Shown here: positions 33,975-43,874 of the stretch, piece after piece
Layout of the letters: each line of letters opens with the position of its first letter
Position numbering within the stretch: position 1 is the first letter of the stretch
NCBI RefSeq assembly: GCF_025860405.1
Contig: NZ_CP063785.1
Coordinates: 7,627,390 to 7,691,389 of the forward strand
Reading direction: 5' to 3'
DNA from: Tolypothrix sp. PCC 7712
Lineage (GTDB): Bacteria > Cyanobacteriota > Cyanobacteriia > Cyanobacteriales > Nostocaceae
DNA length: 64,000 nt
Position numbers and translations under genes: made by a program
The notes under the pieces: model-generated
What the model was told of the DNA's origin: nothing
What the model saw: the letters and a program-made list of their open reading frames with translations, nothing else
Databases searched by the model: none

Positions 33975-35474
33975 ATGATTCCCTACCATCCCGACTCTTT
34001 GGATGATTACTCTCAACAATCTGACAACGCCATCAATAGTGATGAAAATCGTCCAGACAAGCCAGAAGAAGCTTGTGGAGTTTTTGGTATCTACGCACCA
34101 GGAGAAGACGTTGCGAAACTAACCTACTTTGGATTGTATGCACTCCAACACCGGGGTCAAGAATCTGCTGGCATTGCCACATTTGAGGGTACAAAAGTAC
34201 ACCTGCATAAAGATATGGGCTTGGTGTCTCAAGTCTTTAATGAAACCGTTCTCCAAGAGTTACCGGGTAACCTCGCTGTAGGACACACTCGTTACTCAAC
34301 TACAGGTTCTAGTCGCAAGGTTAATGCCCAACCTGCTGTAGTCGAGACTAGTTTAGGTTCATTAGCTTTAGCACATAATGGTAATTTAGTCAATACTGTA
34401 GAACTGCGCGAACAGTTGCTTAAAAACAAATGCAACTTAGTGACAACGACAGACTCAGAAATGATTGCCTTTGCGATCGCAGAAGAAGTAAATGCTGGGG
34501 CAAATTGGCTAGATGCCGCTATTGAAGCTTGTCGTCGTTGCCAAGGAGCTTTTAGTTTAGTAATTGGGACTCCTGATGGCGTGATGGGTGTACGTGATCC
34601 TAATGGGATTCGTCCATTAGTCATTGGCATGTTAGCTGGTGAGCCAGACCGTTATGTCTTAGCTTCCGAAACTTGTGGCTTAGATATTATTGGCGCAGAA
34701 TACGTGCGAGATGTTCAACCAGGGGAATTAGTTTGGATTAACGAAGAAGGTTTAACTTCCATTCAATGGCAACAACAGACCCAACGTAAATTATGCATCT
34801 TTGAAATGATTTACTTTGCTCGTCCTGATAGCCTCATGCATGACGAGACTTTGTACAGTTACCGGATGCGTTTAGGACGGCGACTCGCCGCAGAATCTCT
34901 GGTTGAGGCTGATTTAGTGTTTGGGGTTCCTGATTCTGGCATACCAGCAGCCATTGGATTTTCCCAAGCTTCTGGCATTGCCTATGGTGAAGGCTTGATT
35001 AAAAATCGCTACGTAGGACGCACTTTTATTCAGCCCACTCAATCCATGCGCGAGTCTGGTTTGCGGATGAAACTCAACCCACTCAAAGATGTGCTAGTAG
35101 GCAAACGCGTGGTGATTGTAGATGATTCCATTGTGCGCGGAACCACCAGCCGGAAATTAGTTAAAACTCTGAGGGAAGCTGGTGCTACAGAAGTACATAT
35201 GCGAATTTCCTCTCCGCCAGTAACTCATCCTTGCTTTTATGGCATTGATACCGACACCCAGGATCAGTTAATTGCTGCTACCAAGTCAGTAGAAGAAATT
35301 GCCAAGCAATTGGAAGTAGATACCCTCGCTTATCTCAGTTGGGAGGGAATGCTAGAAACCACCAGAGAAGACACCAATAGTTTCTGTTCTGCTTGCTTTA
35401 CAGGCGATTACCCCGTTGCTATTCCTGAGCAGGTGAAGCGTTCTAAGTTGATTTTGGAAAAGGTTGTAGTTTAG
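33975..35474 (+). CDS. purF: Amidophosphoribosyltransferase PurF
   Basis: A 499-residue enzyme catalysing the first committed step of purine synthesis: PRPP + glutamine to phosphoribosylamine. An N-terminal propeptide of 33 residues precedes the catalytic nucleophile Cys (EEACGVFGIY); removal of the propeptide exposes it. The glutaminase domain has LQHRGQESAGI and HNGNLVN. The PRPP loop is VVIVDDSIVRGTT (~378-390). Cysteines (CIFEMIYFARPDS; HPCFYGID; SFCSACFTGDYP) fit the iron-sulfur-containing Bacillus-type PurF. An AGGAG site lies a little far (about 12 bases) before the ATG. It follows purL in the same direction. Confidence 0.96.
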   Translation: MIPYHPDSLDDYSQQSDNAINSDENRPDKPEEACGVFGIYAPGEDVAKLTYFGLYALQHRGQESAGIATFEGTKVHLHKDMGLVSQVFNETVLQELPGNLAVGHTRYSTTGSSRKVNAQPAVVETSLGSLALAHNGNLVNTVELREQLLKNKCNLVTTTDSEMIAFAIAEEVNAGANWLDAAIEACRRCQGAFSLVIGTPDGVMGVRDPNGIRPLVIGMLAGEPDRYVLASETCGLDIIGAEYVRDVQPGELVWINEEGLTSIQWQQQTQRKLCIFEMIYFARPDSLMHDETLYSYRMRLGRRLAAESLVEADLVFGVPDSGIPAAIGFSQASGIAYGEGLIKNRYVGRTFIQPTQSMRESGLRMKLNPLKDVLVGKRVVIVDDSIVRGTTSRKLVKTLREAGATEVHMRISSPPVTHPCFYGIDTDTQDQLIAATKSVEEIAKQLEVDTLAYLSWEGMLETTREDTNSFCSACFTGDYPVAIPEQVKRSKLILEKVVV

Positions 35475-35577
35475 AGGCTGGGTAATGGGTAATGGGGAAG
35501 AGAGAATAAATTACCTTTTCCCTTTTGACCCACCTCCTCAAGCTAAAATTAGGTAAATACCCCACAAGAAATATCTC

Positions 35578-36144
35578 ATGAACCAGCAGACAACTGAGAG
35601 AGTTCGCTGGACAACCGCTGATTTGGACTTGTTTCCAGATAACGGGAACCGCTATGAAATTGTTGACGGGGAATTGTTTGTGGCGAGAGCGCCTCACTGG
35701 AAGCATCAGAAAACTTGTGTGAGAATTAGCGGGGTTTTGGATAACTGGTCACAAGTTAGTGGTTTAGGAGAAGTTGTCACAGCGCCAGGTATAATTTTTG
35801 GCGACAACGATCATGTGATTCCTGATGTTGTCTGGGCTAGCAATGAGAAACTAGCTACTGTGTTAGATGAGGCGGGACATTTGACTGCTGCACCAGAATT
35901 GGTGGTAGAGGTGCTATCTGCGGGAATAGAGAATGAAAAGCGAGATAGGGAATTAAAACTCAAGCTCTATTCATCGCGAGGTGTAAGAGAATATTGGATT
36001 GTGGATTGGCGGAAGCAACAAATAGAAGTTTATCGCAGAGAACAAGGGATTTTAAAGTTAGCTGTGACTTTATTCCATGATGATGAATTGACATCACCTA
36101 TATTGCCTGATTTTACTTGTGCGATCGCTCTTTTGTTCAAATGA
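35578..36144 (+). CDS. Uma2-family protein (DUF820 nuclease fold)
   Basis: A 188-residue protein of the Uma2 family, which has a PD-(D/E)xK nuclease fold and is very abundant in cyanobacteria. Core motifs: RYEIVDGELFVARAPHWKHQ (~24-43), IIFGDNDHVIPDVVWASN (~76-93, with catalytic-type PD), APELVVEVLS (~104-113, the ExE/K part) and KLKLYSSRGVREYWIVDWRKQQIEVYRRE (~127-155). The function in vivo is unknown. ATG at 35578 is preceded by CAAGAAATATCTC. A second, more distant Uma2 gene lies just downstream on the other strand. Confidence 0.88.
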   Translation: MNQQTTERVRWTTADLDLFPDNGNRYEIVDGELFVARAPHWKHQKTCVRISGVLDNWSQVSGLGEVVTAPGIIFGDNDHVIPDVVWASNEKLATVLDEAGHLTAAPELVVEVLSAGIENEKRDRELKLKLYSSRGVREYWIVDWRKQQIEVYRREQGILKLAVTLFHDDELTSPILPDFTCAIALLFK

Positions 36145-36176
36145 GAAATTAAACTAGCGATCGCACTATATCTATC

Positions 36177-36884
36177 TCAAGGCTCTGGTTCTATTCCCAA
36201 GGCTCTTAACTGTTCTCCTAATCTTTCACCACGTTGGCGTTCTTTAGTGGCTAGTTCTCCTCCCCATAGTAAGAGTTCGCCTTGTTCATCCCACCAACGC
36301 AGCCACAAGCCAGAACGATTTTCGCGCACTCCTTGCCAGATACCTAAAAATAAGTTCATTTCTGCAATCAAGTAACGGTTATTTGCATCTGGCGATCGCA
36401 ATTGATAACGTCCGGAATCATCTCGTTGATAAACTTCTAATATTCCGGCATCAGGTTCAAAAATGGCATAGTTTGGTATTTGTAAAATTTGCTCATAATA
36501 GAACCATTTTCCAGGCGGATAAGTTGGTTTACTGGAATATTCTCCACCTTCCGTATCCGAAATAAACTCCATGACAATTACAGGAATATCGCCTTGGAGC
36601 CGTGGAGTATAACTGCGTTTCACCTCAGCACGTGGGACTTTAATAGAGGGTACATATCCCCAATCTGGGGCTTTAACTACGAACTGGCGGTTTAAGGTGG
36701 CACAAATGCCATAGTTAGTTATAGTTAAAGCGTTGGCTGGTAATCTCCCTGATATTTCTAAGCTTTCTGTCAGAGCTGCAGCAAGGGCAGGCTGATTAAT
36801 GTTATCCACTGGCTCATCATCTAAAACAAAATCATCTGGTAATTTTTCCCAGGTAACTTCATAGGTGGCGGCATTGGCGAGCAT
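36177..36884 (-). CDS. Uma2-family protein, divergent, longer
   Basis: A 235-residue member of a second Uma2 subgroup. It has WGYVPSIKVPRAEVKRSYTPRLQGDIPVIVMEFIS (~75-109), WFYYEQILQIPNYAIFEPDAGILEVYQRD (~125-153), and the typical helical C-terminal tail (ATKERQRGERLGEQLRALGIEPEP) in which heptads allow self-association. It is convergent with the other Uma2 gene, with 32 bp between stops, so the two are not an operon. ATG at 36884. Confidence 0.86.
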   Translation of the reverse strand: MLANAATYEVTWEKLPDDFVLDDEPVDNINQPALAAALTESLEISGRLPANALTITNYGICATLNRQFVVKAPDWGYVPSIKVPRAEVKRSYTPRLQGDIPVIVMEFISDTEGGEYSSKPTYPPGKWFYYEQILQIPNYAIFEPDAGILEVYQRDDSGRYQLRSPDANNRYLIAEMNLFLGIWQGVRENRSGLWLRWWDEQGELLLWGGELATKERQRGERLGEQLRALGIEPEP

Positions 36885-37064
36885 GGTGATACTGCCTCGT
36901 TAGCGCAATCAAATTTAAGTCTATAGTCTCTTTAGCTTCTCTGCAATTTTGCAAAGCGATCGCCCTACATATCCTAATTTACTGCAATTGGCGATACCCC
37001 AAAGCTATATTACTCCAGCCAGTTGCCCAAGGTAAAATAAGAGTCTACCTCATCAAAAAGCAGT

Positions 37065-40000
37065 ATGTTAAAAGTCCAGCGTTTACAAATGCAACGCTAC
37101 GGTGTTGCTATTTTGTCAGTGCTAATGGCGTTGCTATTAGGTTTAATGCTGGAAAAACTGCTACAAATAAAGGTTGCGTCACTTTTTTTTGCGGCTGTAG
37201 TCTTTAGTAGTTGGTCTGGTGGGTTCTCTGCTGGTTTAGTGGCTACAGTCTTGGCCATCTTAGCTAATAATTATTTTTTTACACAACCTATATACGTTTT
37301 TACACTGAATAATGCTTCTGATGCTTTAGAGCTAATCATATTTAGTTCAGTATCACTATTGATTAGTTCGTTAAATGCAGAATTGCAGGTTGCTAAACAA
37401 GCATCGGAAGCCAAGTTAGCAACACTTCAAGTCAGCTATCGTCGCTTGCTAGAGACAGCTAATGAAGGTATCTGGATATTTGACAATCAAGGCAAAACAG
37501 AATATGTCAACCAGCGTTTAGCCGAAATGCTAGGCTACGCCATAGAAGAGATGATTGGTCAACCAATTTTCAACTTTGTAGAACATCAAGTTGAAATTGA
37601 ATTAGACCGCTGGTTAACGCAACAAAGGTACAATCTGCAAGATATTAACCAGCAATTTGACTTGTGTTTATGCTGTAAAGACACATCAGAACTTTGGGCA
37701 ATTGTTTCCACTAGCCCCATTTTGAATCAGCAGGGTGAATTTTCGAGTGCGATCGCCATGCTCACTGATATCACTAAACGTAAACAAACCGAAGTCGCCC
37801 TGCAAGAAAGTCAAGCAGCACTGCAACAAAAGCAAGAAAGGTTAGATTTAGCCCAAGCAGCAGCGAAAAGTGGCAGCTTTGAGTGGAATATTCAAACTAA
37901 TGTCAATATTTGGTCAAAAGAGTTAGAAGCACTCTACGGTTTAAACCCTGGTGAGTTTGGCGGTAGTTATGAAGAGTGGGCGAGATGGGTTCATCCCGAT
38001 GATTTAGCTAAAGCCGAAGCAGATTTGATGAATTCGCTGAAAACAGGGGAATTTTTCACTGATTGGCGTGTGGTTTGGAAAGATGGCAGTATTCATTGGA
38101 TGCACGCCAGAGCGAAGGTATTTTACGATGATGCGGGTCAACCTTTACGCATGGTGGGTATTAATGTTGATATTAGCGAGCGTAAACGTGCAGAATTCGC
38201 CCTGCAAAAAAGTGAAGCGATCGCTAAAGCACGAGCGCAAGAACTAGAAACTTTCATGGAAACGGTTCCTGCTGCTGTTTGGATTGCCCACGATCCGCAA
38301 TGTCATAACATGAGCGTTAACCGAGCGGCTTATGAATTGATGCGGCTACCACCAGGCTCAGTGTTAACTGCAACTCCGGCTGATGGCGAGTTTCCCTTTC
38401 AATTCAAAATCCAAAAAAATGGTCAAGACATTCCACCAAACGAATTACCAATGCAATTAGCAGGTCGTATTGGGAAACTAGTTGAGGCAGAATGTGAATT
38501 TGTTTTTAGTGATGAAGATGTGCGCTCCGTCTACGGCAAAGCTGTGCCATTGTGGGATGAGTCTGGTTCTATTCGCGGTGTAATTGGCGCATTTTTGGAT
38601 GTTACAGAACGAAAACAGGTAGAAGATGCATTGCGGGAAAACCAAGAACGTCTAGCTTTAGCGCTGGATGCCGCTAGGATGGGATCTTGGGATTGGGATC
38701 TGTTGAGCGATCGCGTGATGTGGACTCCTTACCATGAAATGATTTTTGGCTATGAGCCTGGAAACCCTCATCGAACTTATCAGGATTGGCTGAACCGCAT
38801 TCATCCAGAGGATCTGCATCGCTTTGAGGTAACAATTAAAACAGCGATGACAAAACGCCAAAACTATGAAGACGAATACCGAGTAGTTTGGGCAGATGGT
38901 AGCTTACATTGGGTGTCAGCTTTTGGACGCTTCCAGTACGACCAACAAGGCCAACCGATGCGGATGTTGGGAATGCTGTTTGAAATTAGCGATCGCAAGC
39001 AAGCAGAAGCAGCACTCCGCCAAAGGGAATTAATGTTTAGCACATTAGCGGATACAATGCCGCAAATTTTTTGGATTACCCAACCAGATGGCTATCATGA
39101 ATACTTTAATCAACGCTGGTATGATTACACAGGAAAAACCTTAGAACAAACGCGTGGTGAAGGGTGGCAAACGGTTTTGCATCCCGATGATGTGCAACGC
39201 ACGAGTGAAGTTTGGCAAGATTCCCTGCGTACTGGCAAAACTTATGAGATTGAGTATCGTTTTTTGCGTACTGATGGCGAATATCGCTGGCATTTAGGGC
39301 GAGCATTTCCATTACGTAATCAAGAAGGTCAAATTATTAACTGGTTTGGTTCTTGTACCGATATTCACGACCAAAAGTTGGCAATTGAGGAACGCGCCCA
39401 AGCTTTAGCTAGGGAACGTGCGGCGCGCATAGAGCTAGAAAAAGCCAGCCGGATGAAAGATGATTTTCTCGCGATTGTCTCCCATGAATTACGTTCACCA
39501 CTCAATCCGATTTTAGGTTGGTCAACACTGCTGCTCAACCGCCAATTGAATGCCCAAAAGACAACTCAAGCCCTAGAAATCATCCAGCGCAACGCCAAAT
39601 TACAAACAAGATTAATTGATGATTTATTAGATGTTTCACGGATTCTCCGTGGCAAACTCAGCCTCAATATCTGTGAAGTTGACTTAGTTGCCATTGTGGA
39701 AGCATCTGTAGAAACCGTGCGTTTAGCAGCTGAAGCGAAATCGATTCAAATTCAGACCCAGCTTGACCCCACGGTTGGTAAATTAGAAGGCGATCCTAAC
39801 CGCTTGCAGCAAGTAGTAGTAAATATACTGACCAATGCTGTGAAATTTACACCAGAAGGAGGTCGCATCTACATCCAACTCCAGCAGCTGGGAACTAATG
39901 CCCAAATTCAGGTTACCGACACAGGTAAAGGAATTAGTCCCAACTTTTTGCCCTACGTATTTGAGCGTTTTCGGCAAGCAGATGCAGCAACCACCCGCAA

Positions 40001-40556
40001 ATTTGGCGGTTTAGGCTTAGGGCTAGCAATTGTCCGTCACATAGTGGAACTTCACGATGGTAAGATTCAAGCCAGCAGCCCGGGAGAAGGTTTCGGCTCA
40101 ACCTTCACTGTCACGCTACCCGTGATGACTCCAGCCTCTCACAGCATTGAAAATCATGAATTGCAAAATCATGGCCCAAATCTTCAGGGTTTGCGAGTAG
40201 TTGCCGTAGATGATGATGTTGATAGCCTGGATCTAATCGCCTTTATCTTAGAGCAATATGGCATTGAAGTTACAGCCGTTTCTTCCGCCCGTGAAGCCAT
40301 CAAAGCGATCGCCCAAATTCAACCAGATTTATTAATCAGTGATATCGCCATGCCAGAAATCGACGGTTATACACTCATCCGTCAAGTCAGAGAAATGGAA
40401 GCAGTAAAAGGTGGAAAACTACCTGCGATCGCTCTGACTGCATTTGCTGGCGAAACAAATAATCATAAAATTCTCGCCGCAGGTTTCCAAAACCACATTA
40501 CTAAGCCTGTTGATCCAGATGAATTAGCAATGGTGATTGAGAAAGAAGTTAAATAA
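37065..40556 (+). CDS. Hybrid histidine kinase with DUF4118 and five PAS domains
   Basis: A 1163-residue membrane sensor. The N-terminus has four membrane helices of the DUF4118/KdpD type (~12-110). Then come five PAS/PAC units: ~125-242 (LLETANEGIWIFDNQG), ~262-372 (SGSFEWNIQTNVNIW), ~385-520, ~530-645 (MGSWDWDLLSDRVMW) and ~655-775 (MPQIFWITQPDGYHEY). The HisKA phospho-site is FLAIVSHELRSPLNP (His ~807), followed by an HATPase (N box VNILTNAVKFT; GLGLGLAIV). A receiver domain ends the protein (phospho-Asp in LLISDIAMPEIDG, ~1092; Lys in HITKPVD). The signal is unknown; PAS domains 2 and 4 are of the PAS_3 fold and are closely related to one another. Confidence 0.92.
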   Translation: MLKVQRLQMQRYGVAILSVLMALLLGLMLEKLLQIKVASLFFAAVVFSSWSGGFSAGLVATVLAILANNYFFTQPIYVFTLNNASDALELIIFSSVSLLISSLNAELQVAKQASEAKLATLQVSYRRLLETANEGIWIFDNQGKTEYVNQRLAEMLGYAIEEMIGQPIFNFVEHQVEIELDRWLTQQRYNLQDINQQFDLCLCCKDTSELWAIVSTSPILNQQGEFSSAIAMLTDITKRKQTEVALQESQAALQQKQERLDLAQAAAKSGSFEWNIQTNVNIWSKELEALYGLNPGEFGGSYEEWARWVHPDDLAKAEADLMNSLKTGEFFTDWRVVWKDGSIHWMHARAKVFYDDAGQPLRMVGINVDISERKRAEFALQKSEAIAKARAQELETFMETVPAAVWIAHDPQCHNMSVNRAAYELMRLPPGSVLTATPADGEFPFQFKIQKNGQDIPPNELPMQLAGRIGKLVEAECEFVFSDEDVRSVYGKAVPLWDESGSIRGVIGAFLDVTERKQVEDALRENQERLALALDAARMGSWDWDLLSDRVMWTPYHEMIFGYEPGNPHRTYQDWLNRIHPEDLHRFEVTIKTAMTKRQNYEDEYRVVWADGSLHWVSAFGRFQYDQQGQPMRMLGMLFEISDRKQAEAALRQRELMFSTLADTMPQIFWITQPDGYHEYFNQRWYDYTGKTLEQTRGEGWQTVLHPDDVQRTSEVWQDSLRTGKTYEIEYRFLRTDGEYRWHLGRAFPLRNQEGQIINWFGSCTDIHDQKLAIEERAQALARERAARIELEKASRMKDDFLAIVSHELRSPLNPILGWSTLLLNRQLNAQKTTQALEIIQRNAKLQTRLIDDLLDVSRILRGKLSLNICEVDLVAIVEASVETVRLAAEAKSIQIQTQLDPTVGKLEGDPNRLQQVVVNILTNAVKFTPEGGRIYIQLQQLGTNAQIQVTDTGKGISPNFLPYVFERFRQADAATTRKFGGLGLGLAIVRHIVELHDGKIQASSPGEGFGSTFTVTLPVMTPASHSIENHELQNHGPNLQGLRVVAVDDDVDSLDLIAFILEQYGIEVTAVSSAREAIKAIAQIQPDLLISDIAMPEIDGYTLIRQVREMEAVKGGKLPAIALTAFAGETNNHKILAAGFQNHITKPVDPDELAMVIEKEVK

Positions 40557-40700
40557 TGGGCATGGGGCATGGGGCATGGGGCATGGGGCATAGGTAATGA
40601 GTAATGAGTAATGGGTAATGGGTAATGGGTAATGGGTAATAGTAATTTCTCCTCATCTCCCTCATCTCCCTCATCCTCCTCATCCCCCTCATCTCCCCAA
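40557..40700. repeat. Cluster of short tandem repeats
   Basis: GGCATGGG (7-bp GCATGGG, ~5 copies, 40559-40592) is followed by TAATGGG (~5 copies, 40603-40639) and CTCATCTCC (9-bp, ~5 copies, 40651-40698), directly after the hybrid kinase stop codon. Confidence 0.88.
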
Positions 40701-40813
40701 GCGGGCGTAAAATTACTACCAAAATAAAACAGTACGCACGTTCTACTATAACTCCAGTAAAGATAGTATTATTAAGGACTGTTTCACGCCTCCCTCACCA
40801 TCAGCTTGCCGAT

Positions 40814-43699
40814 ATGTCAGAGCAAAAGCTAGCCGCATCCTTAAATGGACATCTTCCGCACAAGAGCCACAACAACCAGAATACGATTCGTATTCGGGGT
40901 GCTAGGCAGCATAATCTGAAAAATATTGATTTAGAATTACCACGCGATCGCCTGATTGTTTTTACTGGCGTTTCTGGTTCGGGTAAGTCTTCTTTGGCTT
41001 TTGATACCATCTTCGCGGAAGGACAACGCCGCTATGTGGAATCTCTCAGCGCCTATGCTCGGCAATTCCTGGGACAATTGGATAAGCCGGATGTGGAGGC
41101 GATTGAAGGTTTAAGTCCGGCGATTTCGATTGACCAAAAGTCTACCTCTCATAACCCCCGTTCCACAGTGGGGACGGTGACGGAAATTTACGATTATTTG
41201 CGGCTGTTGTTTGGGCGGGCGGGTGAACCCCATTGTCCGATATGCGATCGCTGTATTTCGCCGCAAACCATTGATGAGATGGTAGATCGGATTATGGATT
41301 TAAGCGATCGCACTCGCTTTCAAATTCTCGCCCCTGTAGTTAGAGGTAAAAAAGGTACTCACCGCAAACTGTTATCAAGTTTAGCTTCGCAAGGTTTTGT
41401 CCGGGTGCGTGTTGATGGTGAAGTCAGAGAATTATCCGATTCCATTGAATTAGACAAGAATTTCACTCACACTATTGAAGTAGTTATCGACCGTTTAATC
41501 AAAAAAGATGGCATTCAAGAACGTTTAGTTGATTCACTGTCTACGTGTCTCAAACTATCAGGTGGAATTGCTAATATTGTTATCGGTCATGCTCAAGAAC
41601 AAAGTACAAATGACCCTGAAGAAGAATTAGTATTTTCCGAGAACTTCGCCTGTCCAGAACATGGGGCAGTAATGGAAGAATTATCACCGCGCTTGTTCTC
41701 GTTTAACTCACCTTATGGTGCTTGTCCTAACTGTCATGGAATTGGTAGTTTAAAAAGATTTTCGCCGGATTTAATTATTCCTGATAGCGATGCACCAGTT
41801 TATGCTGCTATTGCGCCTTGGTCAGAAAAAGATAATTCTTACTATTTAGAATTGCTCTATGCTTTAGGGCAAGCTCATGGATTTGAATTACAAGTACAGT
41901 GGAGTAAATTAACAGCAGAACAGCAACAAATTGTGTTGTATGGAGAAGAAGCAACTACCGCAGCCGAGCGCAAACAGAGCTTCAAAGGTGTAATTCCCAT
42001 TCTGCAAAGGCAATATGAAGGCGGTTCGGAGTTAATTAAGCAGAAATTAGAAGATTATTTAATCGATCAGCCCTGCGAAGTTTGTCATGGTAAGCGGTTA
42101 AAACCGGAAGCTTTATCAGTGCGTTTGGGACAGTACAAAATATTAGATTTAACTGGGGTTTCTATCCGCGATTCTCGCCAGAGAATTGAACAATTAAAAT
42201 TAAGCGATCGCCAATTTCAAATTGCTGATTTAGTCCTGAGAGAAATTAAAGCCAGATTGCAATTTTTACTGGATGTCGGATTAGATTACCTCACCCTCGA
42301 CCGTCCCGCCATGACCCTTTCTGGTGGTGAAGCTCAACGTATTCGGCTCGCCACACAAATTGGTTCTGGGTTAACAGGTGTCCTCTACGTTTTAGACGAA
42401 CCCAGTATAGGTTTACATCAAAGAGATAACGGCAGATTACTCAAAACTTTAACCAAATTACGCGATTTAGGTAATACCTTAATTGTGGTAGAGCATGATG
42501 AAGAAACAATTCGTGCAGCGAATCACATTGTTGATATTGGCCCTGGTGCAGGAATTCATGGTGGTCATATTGTCGCCCAAGGTGATTTGCAGGAATTACT
42601 AACAGCAGAAGATTCTTTAACAGGTGCTTATTTATCAGGAAGGCGCGTAATTCATACACCAGCCGAACGCCGTGAAGGAAACGGTCGGAGTTTGACAATT
42701 AAAAACGCCCATCGCAATAATCTGCGAAATATTGATGTCGAAATTCCTTTGGGTAAACTTGTCGCTGTCACGGGTGTTTCTGGTTCAGGAAAATCAACTT
42801 TAATTAATGAATTACTTTACCCAGCATTACAACACCATTTAACAAAGAGAGTTCCTTTACCCAAAGAAATAGAGGAAATTAAAGGATTAAATTCTGTTGA
42901 TAAAGCCATTGTTATTGACCAATCCCCTATTGGTAGAACCCCACGTTCTAACCCTGCAACTTACACAGGTGTTTTTGATGTCATTCGTGATGTCTTTTCC
43001 CAAACAGTAGAAGCCAAAGCGAGAGGTTATAAACCCGGACAATTTTCTTTTAACGTTAAAGGTGGACGTTGCGAAGCTTGTAGCGGACAGGGTGTAAATG
43101 TCATAGAAATGAACTTTTTACCTGATGTTTATGTGCAATGTGAAATCTGTAAAGGTGCAAGATATAACCGTGAAACATTGCAGGTGAAGTACAAAGATAA
43201 AACCATTTCCGACGTTCTCAACATGACAGTTGAAGAAAGTTTAGACTTTTTTCAAAACATCCCCAAAGCTGTTACCCGCTTACAAACTTTAGTTGATGTT
43301 GGCTTAGGTTATGTTCAATTAGGTCAACCAGCTACCACCTTATCTGGTGGCGAAGCACAGCGCGTAAAATTAGCCACAGAATTATCTCGTCGCGCCACAG
43401 GTAAGACACTTTATTTAATTGATGAACCTACAACAGGTTTATCTTTTTATGATGTACATAAATTGCTAGATGTATTGCAACGTTTGGTAGACAAAGGCAA
43501 TTCAATTTTAGTAATTGAACACAATTTAGATGTCATTCGTTGCGCTGACTGGGTAATAGATTTAGGCCCAGATGGTGGCGATAAAGGTGGAGAAGTAATT
43601 GCAGTAGGAACACCAGAAGAAGTTGCAGCAAATTCCCGTTCTTACACTGGCGAATATTTGCGTCAGGTATTGCAGCAGTATCCAGCTTTGAAGAAGTAA
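40814..43699 (+). CDS. uvrA: Excinuclease ABC subunit A
   Basis: A 961-residue ABC-type ATPase of nucleotide excision repair that recognises DNA damage with UvrB. It has two ABC halves: Walker A GVSGSGKSSLAFDT (~53-66) and GVSGSGKSTLINELL (~655-669), two signature sequences LSGGEAQRIRLA (~500) and LSGGEAQRVKLA (~840), and the expected zinc motifs CPICDRC, CEVCHGKR and CEACSGQG...CEICKGARYN. The length is close to the family norm. ATG at 40814. It has no partner uvrB or uvrC nearby. Confidence 0.97.
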   Translation: MSEQKLAASLNGHLPHKSHNNQNTIRIRGARQHNLKNIDLELPRDRLIVFTGVSGSGKSSLAFDTIFAEGQRRYVESLSAYARQFLGQLDKPDVEAIEGLSPAISIDQKSTSHNPRSTVGTVTEIYDYLRLLFGRAGEPHCPICDRCISPQTIDEMVDRIMDLSDRTRFQILAPVVRGKKGTHRKLLSSLASQGFVRVRVDGEVRELSDSIELDKNFTHTIEVVIDRLIKKDGIQERLVDSLSTCLKLSGGIANIVIGHAQEQSTNDPEEELVFSENFACPEHGAVMEELSPRLFSFNSPYGACPNCHGIGSLKRFSPDLIIPDSDAPVYAAIAPWSEKDNSYYLELLYALGQAHGFELQVQWSKLTAEQQQIVLYGEEATTAAERKQSFKGVIPILQRQYEGGSELIKQKLEDYLIDQPCEVCHGKRLKPEALSVRLGQYKILDLTGVSIRDSRQRIEQLKLSDRQFQIADLVLREIKARLQFLLDVGLDYLTLDRPAMTLSGGEAQRIRLATQIGSGLTGVLYVLDEPSIGLHQRDNGRLLKTLTKLRDLGNTLIVVEHDEETIRAANHIVDIGPGAGIHGGHIVAQGDLQELLTAEDSLTGAYLSGRRVIHTPAERREGNGRSLTIKNAHRNNLRNIDVEIPLGKLVAVTGVSGSGKSTLINELLYPALQHHLTKRVPLPKEIEEIKGLNSVDKAIVIDQSPIGRTPRSNPATYTGVFDVIRDVFSQTVEAKARGYKPGQFSFNVKGGRCEACSGQGVNVIEMNFLPDVYVQCEICKGARYNRETLQVKYKDKTISDVLNMTVEESLDFFQNIPKAVTRLQTLVDVGLGYVQLGQPATTLSGGEAQRVKLATELSRRATGKTLYLIDEPTTGLSFYDVHKLLDVLQRLVDKGNSILVIEHNLDVIRCADWVIDLGPDGGDKGGEVIAVGTPEEVAANSRSYTGEYLRQVLQQYPALKK

Positions 43700-43749
43700 C
43701 ATTGCGGAGAATAAAGTTCGGATCAAACAAATCGATTGACGTTTAAATC

Positions 43750-43781
43750 TTGTAGAGACGCGATTAATCGCGTCTCTACAA
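43750..43781. repeat. Perfect 32-bp palindrome
   Basis: The half TTGTAGAGACGCGATT is followed by its exact reverse complement. It lies 51 bp after uvrA and 94 bp before the next gene. Perfect palindromes of this kind are familiar as dispersed repeats in Nostoc-type genomes; a terminator role is possible. Confidence 0.75.
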
Positions 43782-43874
43782 CTTAAGCAACAAACTAAAA
43801 CAAATGTCTCTTCCCACAGATATAATTTTTTGGGTAAGTCTCATAAAATCAGCTTATCTGTTGGAGGGTTGCTA

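Noticed and set aside
33771..34019. 82-codon minus-strand frame between purL and purF
   Set aside because: Overlaps the purF start and has no family resemblance.
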